A DNA stretch of 51,495 nt from contig CANJIU010000070.1 in NCBI GenBank assembly GCA_947474365.1, forward strand, positions 1 through 51,495, in the 5' to 3' direction. Position numbers and translations under genes: made by a program. Source of the stretch: Opitutia bacterium. GTDB taxonomy: Bacteria > Verrucomicrobiota > Verrucomicrobiia > Opitutales > Opitutaceae. The first letter of the stretch is position 1; each line of letters begins with the position of its first letter. The notes under the pieces were generated by a model. It made no database searches. It had not been told where the DNA came from and saw only the letters and a list, made by a program, of their open reading frames with translations. Of the stretch, positions 43,331-51,495 are shown one piece after another.

Positions 43331-46300
43331 TCAGGTGGTCGTCGTATTGGCCGTTTTCCGGCTGCGATACCGGCGCCAGCCGAGGAGACCGACACAGCCG
43401 GAAATGAAAATTGCCCCGTATGTGGATGGCTCCGGCGTCGGCCGGATTTCCTTGTGCAGCCAGCCCTCGGCGGTTCCCACGACCCACGTGGTGGTCAGGC
43501 TGCTGTAATCGGCGAACGAGATCTGGGTGAGAGGAGAGCCCCCAAATACGGTCACGCCGGTGGTTGCGCCGTTCACTTGGCTCGTCGCATACCAGGCATC
43601 AGCCAGGCTGCTCCAATTCGTGACGAGAACGTGGACGTTCGCGCCCAGGATAAGATTTACGGACGACAGTGTGGTCGCGCTGGCGCCGTTGAAATCGAGG
43701 ATGGTGTCGCCCGTGATTTCCAAGGTGCCGACTGAAATATCCACCCCGGTGCCAAGCTTGAAGGTGAAGTAGTTGGTCGGGTTTAGCTTCATGTCCGCGA
43801 ACGTGCCGCTGGTCCCGGTGCCGCCGACCTTTAGCGTCAAGCTGCTGGCAGTGAAATCGGTCCCCATCGTGAGCGTGGTTCCTGCGGCGCCCACGGCGGC
43901 AAAGGTGCCTCCACCGGCCATGATGCCGTTGAAGTTCGTGTTTCCCGAATCATACTTGGCGTTAATCGTCGCCCCGGTTGCGATGGTGAGGGTGGTGTTT
44001 GCAGCAAGCCCGTCGACGATGCCCTTGGAACTGAAGGCGCCGGTGGTGAGCGAATTGGTCGAGTCGAAACCCACGCTCATCGTACCCTCGTTCAGCGCCA
44101 CGGCACCCACGGTTCCTTTCGTGTTCGTCGTACTCAGGAGGGAAAGATTTCCCGTGCCCTCCTTGGTTAGGTTCACGGCGGTGCCGTAAAGGCCGTCGTT
44201 GGTGCCGCTCGTGTTGAGATGGAAATTCCCCTTGATCGCCACATCGCCGTTCTGCGCCGTGGTTCCAACGGTGAGGGTCTGCAGGTTGGGCGAGGCGTGG
44301 CTGCTCACCGCACCGCCGGTGGTCGTAAGCGTCAGGCCGGAATTGGAGGAGATGAGTGCGCTACTCTGCACGTCAATCTGACCTTGATAGGTGTTGTTGC
44401 CGGAAACGTTGCGAAATGCCCCGGTACTACTGATGCCGGAGCCGTTGATTTTCAGCGGCTCGGCAATCACGGTCAGGTCGCCGTTGGCGGTATTGTCGAG
44501 GTGCAGGGCGCCGCCGCTCTCGACGATTGTGCCCGTCGACGCGGAACCGAGGGCGTTGTTGTTCTGAACGCTGAGCACGCCGCCGGTCTTCACGGTCGTC
44601 GTTCCGTTGTAGCCGTTGCTTCCCGAGAGAATGAGTGTGCCCGTGTCAAATTTGGTGATGCCACCGCCGCCGGTGCCGATCGCCCCCGAAATCGTTGTGT
44701 TGCCCGATCCGTAAACACTGAGGTTGGGTGCCGTGACACCGCTCTGATTCGTGATCGTTCCCGAGATGGTGAGCAGGTTGGCCTCGGACCTGATGCTGGC
44801 GTCCGAGCCGAGTTCGATGATTCCCGCCCAGGTGTTATTGCCGACCAGATTCTGGAGGGCTCCCTTCGTGCTGTTGTACCCGGCGCCGTTGAGGCGCAGC
44901 GCCTCGTTCGAAATCGTCAGGTTCCCGTTGGCGACATTGCTCAGTTGGAGCGTGCCGCCGCTGTTGACCACGGTCGACATGTCGGTGGTCGAATGGCTGA
45001 ACATATTGTCCCCCTGACCGAGACCATTGTTGTGCTGCACGCTCAGGATGCCGTTATTGATCGTCGTGGTACCCTCGTAACCGCCCGTATTGTTGTAGGT
45101 AATCGACATCAATCCGTTGCCGTTCTTCGTGATCGAGCCGTTGTTGATCTTGGCATTGACGGTGAGGTCGCTCACCGAATCGCCGTCGCCGATGATCGTA
45201 AAGACGCGGTTGGCATTCGCCACCGGACTTGGACCCTGGTGTTGCGTGAGGCTGAGCGTCGACGTTCCGGTGCCGCTAATCGTCGCGGTCTGCCCGGCGA
45301 CTCCGTTGACGGTCACATCTCCCATCAGGTAAAGTCCGCCCGTCGTACCGAGATTGATGTTGGCGCCGCCATTCAGCGTGAGGGTATCGATCGTTTGTGC
45401 CGCCAGGAGGCTGAGATTGCCGCTCTTGTTGATGGTCACGTCGGTCGTGAAGTTCATCATTTCGTCATTGGTCGTGCCGCTCCGAATGCTAAACGTCGCT
45501 GAATTTGCCGCGTCGGAGGCGTTACCGATGACAACCGGACCATTGATTCCGAAGTGATTGGGATTAACCGGATCGTTGGGATACGTGTTGTAAAGCGCGT
45601 TGAGCACCAACGTTCCTTTGTTCACCGTCGTGGTGCCCGTAAACTGGTCGTTCATGTTCGCCGTGAACCAAGTCTGGGTGGTCGTATCGGTGTTGTTGAC
45701 GGTCAGGTTTCCCGAACCGCTGATCCGCGCGTTGACGTACGTGATGCCTGCTCCAGAGGCAGCGGTGAGGGTGAGGGTTTTTCCCGCGGCGATGGAGAGA
45801 CTGCTGCTATCGGTGGGGGTGCCGGTGGGATCGTAGAGCGCCCGATTAAACGCCGTATTGTCCTTGCCGAGATCGAGCGTGCCGGTGCTGTTGTTCGAGA
45901 TGGTGGTGTTGTTGAGAATCGAAAGGTTGTTGGCCCAGCGGTTGTTTCCGGTGGTGCCGGTGTAAAGCGCACCGCTGCTGGAAACGCCGGTGCCGGACAG
46001 TGTCAGCGTCCCGTTCTGGGCCGCCGACAAACCACCTTCGAGCTTTAGCGCCGCTCCCGACGCCACGGTCGTTCCCAGGGTGCCGACGCCGAGCGCGGAA
46101 TTGTTCTGCATCACGACCGTGCCATTGTTGATCGCAACGGCTCCCGTAAAGGTGCTGGCTCCGCTCAGCGTGAGCGTACCGGTTCCCGCCATGGTCAGAT
46201 TGCCGGTGCCGCCGATGACGTTGGACACCGAGACGCTGTCCGTTCGATTGAAGGTCAGCGTACCGTAATTCGTGACAGCGCCGCCCGCTCCCAGTGTTCC

Positions 46301-49300
46301 GACCGTGCCGCCATTTCCCACGAAGAGATTGCCGGTGTTGATCGTCGTGGTCCCGGTGTAGGTGTTGGTGTTGGTCAGGGTGAGGTTGCCCGCGCCGGAT
46401 TTCGTCAGCGACACGACGCCGCTGCCGTTGTTGGCGATCACGGAACCAACGGTCAGATTGGAGCCGACGTTGGTGATGATTTCTCCGGCCGTGTTGGCCG
46501 CGCCACCCGCGGTCAGGGTGCCGCCCGTGATCGTATGTGACCCGCCGGCGGTCAGGATTCCGCCGACGGCACCGAGCCGGAGAATGTTGCCGCTGCTCAC
46601 CGTGCGCCCCGTGGCGTCGTTCATCACGAGCGAATTGATGTCGGTGGTGGCTGAGGCGAGTCCGACGGTGCCGGTCGATGAGCTGTTGATTCGAACATTG
46701 CTGGCCGCGTTGCTGACGATGTTGGGATTGGCGCCGGTGAGGTCGGTGTAGCCAGTGTATGCGACGATGTTGGAGCCGCTCTTGCCGGCCCAGTCGGTGC
46801 CGCCGTTCACCGTGGCCCACGGGCCCAGGATGCCGTTCGTCACTGCCGTGGTGGTCGTGATGAGAGCCGTGGTCCCGAGAATTCCATTCTGGGCGGAAAA
46901 GTCGACCGTCGCACCGCCGGAAGCGTGGGTAATGGCCCCGAGCGCCAGCGTCGTGGACGGACCGCTGGCGTTGTCCACGATCACCGAGGCGGCACCACCC
47001 GTGAGCGTCAGTCCGTTGACCGTTTGTGAACGGGATTGCGTGGAATTTCCGACAACTCGAAGCGTACCCGTGCCGTTGAAGGTCAGCGCGGTTGAGCTGG
47101 AAAGTGCCGAGGTCGTGCTGGTCTTGTCCAGGACCAGCGTGCCGCCGCTGATCGTGGTGTTGCCCGTGTAGGTGTTGACGCCCGTCAGCGTGGTGGTGCC
47201 GGTGCCGGTCTGGATGAAATTGCCGGTACCGCTCATGTTGTTCGTGATCGAATAACTGTTGGAGCGGTTGATGCTCAGGTTCGCGTTGTTCGTGACATCG
47301 CCGGTGCCGAGGGTCCCCGTCGTGCTACCATTGCCAATTTGCAGCGTGCCCGGGGTGATGGCGCCCGCGGTGATGGTGGTAGTCCCATAGGTGTTCGTGC
47401 CGGTCAGAGTCACCGTTCCGTTGGCGGTCTTCTCAAAACTGGTCGTCGAGATGACGCCGGTGGCGAGAACGGGGCTGGTGCCTCCCAACTTGAAGGCGAA
47501 GGCTCCCGAAATTCCGCCAGTCAACGTGAGGTTGCCCCCTTGGATGCCGTTGTTGATCCGCGAATCCGAACCGAGGACGATGTTGCTGGCGACGGTGACG
47601 TTGCCGACGCTTTCATTCCGAATCGCGCCGTCGTCGTTTCGGCCCGAGCCGTAGATGGTGATCGGAGAACTGGTCGAAAGGGTGAAGTCACTGTTCGCCG
47701 TGGCGTTGAACACCAAGGCGGCTTCGGAGGAGACCGAATTTCCCACGGTTATTGCTCCGGTTCCCAACGCTCCCCCGTTATTGATTTGGAGGCCTCCCGT
47801 CAGGATATTTGTCCCTCCCGTATAGCTGTTCGATCGGGTGAGAATTAGGGTGCTGTAGGTCGTATCGAGCGGGGCTTCGGTCCCGGTCTTGGTGAGTAAT
47901 CCACTCCCGGTGATCACGCTGTTGACGGTGAGGGTCGTGGCGTTTGCCACGTTGAAGGTGCCACCGCTCGAGCCCAACGTGACTCCCCGGTTGGTGTCGG
48001 TGATGGAGAAAGTCGCGGTCGTGGCGAGGGTGCCGCCGTTGAGGGTCAGCTGGGCGGCGTTGGACGCGGAGGGGTTGGCTCCCAGATTCGATTCTTGGGC
48101 GATGGAGATGCTGCCGGCATTGATCGTGGTCGCACCTTGGTAGGAGTTGGTGCCACTGAGGGTAAGGGTGCCGCTCCCCTGCTTGGTCAGGCCAAGAGAC
48201 GAGCCAGACCCTGAGTCTTGAATGACACCCGAGAAGGTGGTGCTGCTGGAATCGCCGACTGTGAGCGTCTTGCTCGCGGATGCCGTCGAGAGGTCGATGG
48301 TGCCGCCACCCGCAAGCGACCCGACCGTGGCGTTGTAAGCGGCCAAGTCGAGTTTCGCGCCCGAGCTCACCGTGAGCGCGGTCGTGGTCCCGAGGGCGTT
48401 GTTCGTTCCGTAGATGACATTGCCGGCGACAACGTTGGTGGTACCGGTGTAATTGCTCGTGCCCGAAAGCGTGATGTTGCCGGTGCCCGTGGTCGCAGTG
48501 CCGAACCCGATGTTGCCGGCCCCGGTGATGACGCCTCCGTAGCTCAGATTCACGCCGGTGTCGGCGGTGAGGTTGCTGCTCGTGCTGGACGTCAGGGTGA
48601 TGCCGCGGTTGGTGCTGAGCGTGGTGAAGCCGGTGGTGGCCTCGAGGGTGCCGCCGCCCAACGTGATGCTGGCCGGCGTGACGCTGCCGGGCACCGCACC
48701 GAGATTGGCATCGCTGCCCACCTTCAAGGTGCCGGCGTTGATCGTGGTGCTTCCGGTGAAATTATTTGTCCCGGTGAGTGTGATGGTGCCCGTTCCGGTT
48801 CCCGCCGCTCCGAGAACAATGTTTCCCGAACCGGTGATGACGCCACCATAGCTCATGTTCACCCCGGTGTCGGCGATGAGGTTGCTCGTGGTGCTGGAGC
48901 TAAGGGTGATGCCGCGATTGGTGCTTAGGGTCGTGAATCCTGTCGTGGCCTCCAGCGTGCCACCGCCCAGAGTGATGCTGGCGGGCGTCACGCTGCCAGG
49001 TACCGCGCCGAGGTTGGCGTCGCTGCTCACTTTTAGTGTGCCGCCGGTGATCGTGGTGGTCCCCGCGTACGTGTTGGTCGCGTTGGCAAGGGTGACATTG
49101 CCACTCGCGATGGTGAGCCCGCCCGCGCCATTTACGTTGCCGGAAAGTACGAAATTCCCCGTGTTTGTAACGGTGCCGAGAGTAAGTGTGTTCGAGCCGA
49201 GGTTGACGTTGCCGGAGAGGGTGAGTTGGGTTGCGTTCACCGCGCTGGCGGTGGTCGTGGCACCGAGAGTAATCGGGCCGGCGAACGAATTTGTACCGAG

Positions 49301-51094
49301 TAAATTCTGAATCGCCCCATTGCCACCGACGCCCGTGCCCGACGCTGTCACCTGTTCCGCGATGCCGTAGCTGATGCCACCGGAGAAGGCGAGGGTACCA
49401 CCGCTGACAACCGTGGTGGCGTTGTTGCTCACGCCGATGTTGCCGAGCGCGCCAGCAGTGGCGCTGGAATTACCGGCGGCGACGATGAGGGTGGCTCCAC
49501 TCGCAATGGAGGTATTGCCGGTGTAGTTGCTGGTGGCGTTCGAAAGGGTCAGCGTGCCGGTGGCGACGTTCAGGATGGTGCTCGTGTTGGTCCCGGTGCC
49601 GTTCACGTTGCCCGAGAGCACGATGTTGCCTGCGTTGGTCGCGGTGCCGATGGTGATGGCGTTGGCGCCGAGGTTCACATTGCCGGAGAGGGTGAGCTGG
49701 GTTGTGTTCGCCGCGCTGAAGGTGGTCGCGGCTCCGAGGGTAATCGGGCCGGCGAACGAATTGTTGCCGAGTAAATTCTGAATCGCCCCATTGGCACCGA
49801 CACCCGTGCCTGACGCCGTCACCTGTTCCGCGATGCCGTAGCTGATGCCACCGGAGAAGGCGAGGGTGCCACCGCTGACAACCGTGGTGGCGTTGTTGCT
49901 CACGCCGATGTTGCCGAGCGCGCCAGCTGTGGCACTGGAATTACCGGCGGCGACGATGAGGGTGGCTCCACTCGCAATGGAGGTATTGCCGGTGTAGTTG
50001 CTGGTGGCGTTCGAGAGAGTCAGCGTGCCGGCAGCGACGTTGAGGATGGTGCTCGTGTTGGTCCCGGTGCCATTCACCGCACCCGAAAGCACGATGTTGC
50101 CCGTCGACGTTCCCTTTCCGCTGGTGAGCGCCTGGGTACCAAGGTTGACCCCGCCAGACAAAGTCAAACTTGTGGCGGCCACCGAGCTAAACGTGGTGGC
50201 TGCGGAAAGAGTGAGCGGGCCGGCGAACGAATTCGTCCCGCCAAGATTATGGATTGCCCCGACGTTGGCCGAAACACCAGTGCCTCCAACCGTAACCGCT
50301 TCAGCGGCACCATAGGTTATGCCTCCATTAAATCCGAGCGTGCCGCCTGAGGTCACCGTTGTACCAGCAGACGTGTTGCCCAACGCGCCGAGAGTCGCCG
50401 TGGAGTTACCCGCCGCGACGACCAGCGTACCTCCACTGTTCACGGTGGTGGTGCCGGTGTATGAGTTGGCGCTGTTGGTGAGGTTGGTGCTGCCGGCGCC
50501 ACTGGCGACCGTGAGCCCGCCGGAACCTGAAACCAAGCCGCTTAGAATCACGGCCTTCGCTGCCGTACTGGAACTGGTGGTGAGCAGAAACCCGCCGTTG
50601 TTGATTGCTCCGCTGACCGTGAGATTGCCGTTGGCGGTCGTCCACGATTGACCTATCCCGAGGGTCACATTGCTGCTGATGATTTGCCCGGTCGTGTTGG
50701 TGTTGGTGTTGCTGATACCACTCGCACTGGAAATCGTCAGCGTCGAATTCGTGAGGTTGAAGGCGCTGGCTCCAGTGAAGCTGACTCCGGTCACGCTCCA
50801 AGGGGTGCTCATGTCCGGCGTTAGCCGGGTGGCACCGGCAAAGGTAACGATGTTGGCATACGGCGAGGCCGGAACCGTGTTTGTACTCCAGTTGTTTGCC
50901 GTGCCCCACAGGGCATCTGTTCCTCCGCCGTCCCACGTGACTTGCGCTCTTCCGGTTGATGCCAGGAGGAAACCCAACACCAAGAGCACCAGCATCCGCG
51001 AAAGCGTCCGTAGGTGCCCATCCAGTACACGCCCTTCCCTGCAGGCGTGCGCCAATTGTTCATTGGCGGAAAAGGCATTCCTCGGGCGGCTCAT
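43331..51094 (-). CDS. giant autotransporter-repeat protein with PEP-CTERM anchor
   Basis: 2587 aa, Gly/Thr/Asn/Ser-rich, secreted and probably surface-attached. The ATG at 51094 is used; a TTG two codons earlier is possible. The export signal is late (about 37-52, MLVLLVLGFLLASTGR). The body is built of many autotransporter-associated beta-strand repeats (NTYTGTTTINxGTL and NLTLSGxNxYTG types), forming a long beta-helix. There is no outer-membrane barrel. Instead it ends in a PEP-CTERM signal: PTPEPSTYGAIFISGCVGLL followed by GWRRYRSRK, which would be handled by exosortase, not encoded here. Two pairs of near-identical internal repeats are annotated separately. It stands alone, with a promoter region of about 400 bp. 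Confidence 0.93.
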   Translation of the reverse strand: MSRPRNAFSANEQLAHACREGRVLDGHLRTLSRMLVLLVLGFLLASTGRAQVTWDGGGTDALWGTANNWSTNTVPASPYANIVTFAGATRLTPDMSTPWSVTGVSFTGASAFNLTNSTLTISSASGISNTNTNTTGQIISSNVTLGIGQSWTTANGNLTVSGAINNGGFLLTTSSSTAAKAVILSGLVSGSGGLTVASGAGSTNLTNSANSYTGTTTVNSGGTLVVAAGNSTATLGALGNTSAGTTVTSGGTLGFNGGITYGAAEAVTVGGTGVSANVGAIHNLGGTNSFAGPLTLSAATTFSSVAATSLTLSGGVNLGTQALTSGKGTSTGNIVLSGAVNGTGTNTSTILNVAAGTLTLSNATSNYTGNTSIASGATLIVAAGNSSATAGALGNIGVSNNATTVVSGGTLAFSGGISYGIAEQVTASGTGVGANGAIQNLLGNNSFAGPITLGAATTFSAANTTQLTLSGNVNLGANAITIGTATNAGNIVLSGNVNGTGTNTSTILNVATGTLTLSNATSNYTGNTSIASGATLIVAAGNSSATAGALGNIGVSNNATTVVSGGTLAFSGGISYGIAEQVTASGTGVGGNGAIQNLLGTNSFAGPITLGATTTASAVNATQLTLSGNVNLGSNTLTLGTVTNTGNFVLSGNVNGAGGLTIASGNVTLANATNTYAGTTTITGGTLKVSSDANLGAVPGSVTPASITLGGGTLEATTGFTTLSTNRGITLSSSTTSNLIADTGVNMSYGGVITGSGNIVLGAAGTGTGTITLTGTNNFTGSTTINAGTLKVGSDANLGAVPGSVTPASITLGGGTLEATTGFTTLSTNRGITLTSSTSSNLTADTGVNLSYGGVITGAGNIGFGTATTGTGNITLSGTSNYTGTTNVVAGNVIYGTNNALGTTTALTVSSGAKLDLAAYNATVGSLAGGGTIDLSTASASKTLTVGDSSSTTFSGVIQDSGSGSSLGLTKQGSGTLTLSGTNSYQGATTINAGSISIAQESNLGANPSASNAAQLTLNGGTLATTATFSITDTNRGVTLGSSGGTFNVANATTLTVNSVITGSGLLTKTGTEAPLDTTYSTLILTRSNSYTGGTNILTGGLQINNGGALGTGAITVGNSVSSEAALVFNATANSDFTLSTSSPITIYGSGRNDDGAIRNESVGNVTVASNIVLGSDSRINNGIQGGNLTLTGGISGAFAFKLGGTSPVLATGVISTTSFEKTANGTVTLTGTNTYGTTTITAGAITPGTLQIGNGSTTGTLGTGDVTNNANLSINRSNSYSITNNMSGTGNFIQTGTGTTTLTGVNTYTGNTTISGGTLVLDKTSTTSALSSSTALTFNGTGTLRVVGNSTQSRSQTVNGLTLTGGAASVIVDNASGPSTTLALGAITHASGGATVDFSAQNGILGTTALITTTTAVTNGILGPWATVNGGTDWAGKSGSNIVAYTGYTDLTGANPNIVSNAASNVRINSSSTGTVGLASATTDINSLVMNDATGRTVSSGNILRLGAVGGILTAGGSHTITGGTLTAGGAANTAGEIITNVGSNLTVGSVIANNGSGVVSLTKSGAGNLTLTNTNTYTGTTTINTGNLFVGNGGTVGTLGAGGAVTNYGTLTFNRTDSVSVSNVIGGTGNLTMAGTGTLTLSGASTFTGAVAINNGTVVMQNNSALGVGTLGTTVASGAALKLEGGLSAAQNGTLTLSGTGVSSSGALYTGTTGNNRWANNLSILNNTTISNNSTGTLDLGKDNTAFNRALYDPTGTPTDSSSLSIAAGKTLTLTAASGAGITYVNARISGSGNLTVNNTDTTTQTWFTANMNDQFTGTTTVNKGTLVLNALYNTYPNDPVNPNHFGINGPVVIGNASDAANSATFSIRSGTTNDEMMNFTTDVTINKSGNLSLLAAQTIDTLTLNGGANINLGTTGGLYLMGDVTVNGVAGQTATISGTGTSTLSLTQHQGPSPVANANRVFTIIGDGDSVSDLTVNAKINNGSITKNGNGLMSITYNNTGGYEGTTTINNGILSVQHNNGLGQGDNMFSHSTTDMSTVVNSGGTLQLSNVANGNLTISNEALRLNGAGYNSTKGALQNLVGNNTWAGIIELGSDASIRSEANLLTISGTITNQSGVTAPNLSVYGSGNTTISGAIGTGGGGITKFDTGTLILSGSNGYNGTTTVKTGGVLSVQNNNALGSASTGTIVESGGALHLDNTANGDLTVIAEPLKINGSGISSTGAFRNVSGNNTYQGQIDVQSSALISSNSGLTLTTTGGAVSSHASPNLQTLTVGTTAQNGDVAIKGNFHLNTSGTNDGLYGTAVNLTKEGTGNLSLLSTTNTKGTVGAVALNEGTMSVGFDSTNSLTTGAFSSKGIVDGLAANTTLTIATGATINAKYDSGNTNFNGIMAGGGTFAAVGAAGTTLTMGTDFTASSLTLKVGGTGTSGTFADMKLNPTNYFTFKLGTGVDISVGTLEITGDTILDFNGASATTLSSVNLILGANVHVLVTNWSSLADAWYATSQVNGATTGVTVFGGSPLTQISFADYSSLTTTWVVGTAEGWLHKEIRPTPEPSTYGAIFISGCVGLLGWRRYRSRKTANTTTT
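48522..49062 (-). repeat. internal tandem pair, period 309 bp (103 codons)
   Basis: Within the giant repeat gene, 48522-48753 and 48831-49062 are close copies at an exact offset of 309 bases. Both encode VTPASITLGGGTLEATTGFT followed by TLSTNRGITL and a DTGVNxSYGGVITGxGNI segment. Differences are mostly silent or conservative. The reading frame is kept, so copy number could vary without breaking the gene. Confidence 0.85.
49196..50090 (-). repeat. internal tandem pair, period 471 bp (157 codons)
   Basis: Copies at 49196-49619 and 49667-50090 are nearly identical at an exact offset of 471 bases, with long stretches unchanged at the DNA level (for instance 49345-49540 against 49816-50011). Both encode NYTGNTSIASGATLIVAAGN and GNIGVSNNATTVVSGGTLAF. 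A clearly older, diverged third copy lies at about 50137-50470. This points to a recent in-frame duplication. Confidence 0.88.
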
Positions 51095-51495
51095 GGACAA
51101 AAAACGGGGCTTATTTCTTAGGTCAACCGTCGTCGTGACGTTAGGAGCGTGATGGTATTAGGAAGGGAGAGCTCAACTTTGAGTATTATGACTGATACTA
51201 GTCGACAGTGGGAAAATGCAGAGTGGGACCCGCAGGGTCAATTTATTTATTGGGGGGATATACCTATTGTTTCTGAGAGGGTTGAGCGGTCTGTCTTCAT
51301 TTAATCCCAAGCCTACTCAAATCGACTTCCCACAGTCAAAAATGAGGAAAATCGAGGTACGTGCTGCTACGTAGACCTTGTCCCAAAAATCGGCTTTTAG
51401 GAAACCGGGTGGAATGCGGTGGTCAAAATGGCCGGCCGACCGGCCTGGCATGACGGATCTGGATCGAAACTGACCTTTGGTCCCGTGGGCCGGCC
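51095..51495 (-). promoter_or_regulatory. upstream region of giant repeat gene
   Basis: 401 bp without a gene up to the window edge; the first 250 bp are markedly more AT-rich than the surroundings. It should hold the promoter of the leftward repeat-protein gene. It contains the CTAAGAAATAAGCC element (next entry) and a short inverted pair TACGT/ACGTA in TACGTGCTGCTACGTA near 51360. GGCCGG-CCGA-CCGGCC at about 51432-51447 and another GGCCGGCC at the very end are GC-rich palindromes of unknown meaning. No riboswitch class is recognised. Confidence 0.55.
51108..51121 (-). promoter_or_regulatory. CTAAGAAWTNNGCC element upstream of giant repeat gene
   Basis: Read leftward, 51121-51108 is CTAAGAAATAAGCC, ending 13 bp before the ATG and preceded directly by GTTGAC. 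It agrees with the elements at 6209-6222 and 8142-8155 in all fixed positions and in orientation. If it is a promoter core, the transcript would be nearly leaderless. Confidence 0.5.

Noticed and set aside
44219..45502. Long plus-strand frames inside the giant repeat gene, including a 427-codon one
   Set aside because: They mirror the repeat structure of the minus-strand gene and lack any start signal or domain.
48522..50090. Regular repeats that could suggest a CRISPR array
   Set aside because: The units are 103 and 157 codons long, in frame, and encode protein repeats; there are no short repeats with unique spacers.

Overview
The window looks like a chromosomal piece of a high-GC Verrucomicrobiota bacterium, most likely of the Opitutaceae type. 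This is inferred from the gene content. There are large TonB-dependent receptors carrying a 'LSPFTV'-like TonB-box region and no SusD partner. There are many secreted arylsulfatases, an ECF sigma factor followed by an anti-sigma/YfbK-like protein, a divergent membrane pyrophosphatase, and a giant autotransporter-repeat protein with a PEP-CTERM sorting tail. No rRNA, tRNA, CRISPR array or phage genes were seen.

Layout. 1-281: tail of a probable transposase and a palindromic intergenic repeat. 282-5942 (minus): a putative TIM-barrel glycoside hydrolase, an unrecognised 848-aa secreted protein, and a GH29 alpha-L-fucosidase. 6249-8865 (plus): an ECF sigma factor, a membrane anti-sigma-like protein fused to a YfbK-type module that has lost its von Willebrand A core, and a TonB-like protein. 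8965-16359 (minus): a tight six-gene operon of an enolase-superfamily sugar-acid dehydratase, an RraA-family protein, a 2-hydroxyacid dehydrogenase and three sulfatases, with 4-bp ATGA/GTGA overlaps at two junctions. A sialate O-acetylesterase-like gene lies upstream (16544-17674), separated by a leader that can fold into a three-way junction.

18111-26501 (plus): two coupled pairs, an unknown secreted protein with a GH123-like hydrolase (ATGA overlap), and a BNR/LamG sialidase-like protein with a TonB-dependent receptor (GTGA overlap). 26549-36521 (minus): sulfatase, hexuronate-type MFS transporter with a perfect 10-3-10 palindrome upstream, parallel beta-helix protein, second TonB-dependent receptor, sulfatase, and alpha/beta hydrolase. 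36706-40534: a two-OB-fold NrfJ-like protein, a small zinc metallopeptidase (minus) and a double-domain alpha/beta hydrolase, followed by a strong bidirectional terminator. 40590-43061 (minus): membrane pyrophosphatase. 43331-51094 (minus): the 2587-aa repeat protein with its upstream region.

How it may work together (inference). From about 282 to 40534 the window reads as a large polysaccharide-utilisation region for a sulfated, acetylated, fucose- and/or amino-sugar-containing glycan such as an algal polymer or a mucin-like material. Secreted sulfatases (five), esterases (three) and glycosidases would trim the polymer. The two TonB receptors would import oligosaccharides, the MFS carrier would move a sugar acid across the inner membrane, and the dehydratase/RraA/dehydrogenase trio would feed it into central metabolism. 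No sulfatase-maturing enzyme (FGE or anSME), ExbB/ExbD or SusD gene is present, so these would have to be encoded elsewhere.

The observations most worth following up are the vWA-less YfbK/anti-sigma fusion beside the ECF sigma and TonB genes, and a shared CTAAGAAWTNNGCC element upstream of three transcription units (sigma, TonB, giant repeat protein). Next come the three-way-junction leader and the near-identical 157-codon tandem repeat in the giant protein.
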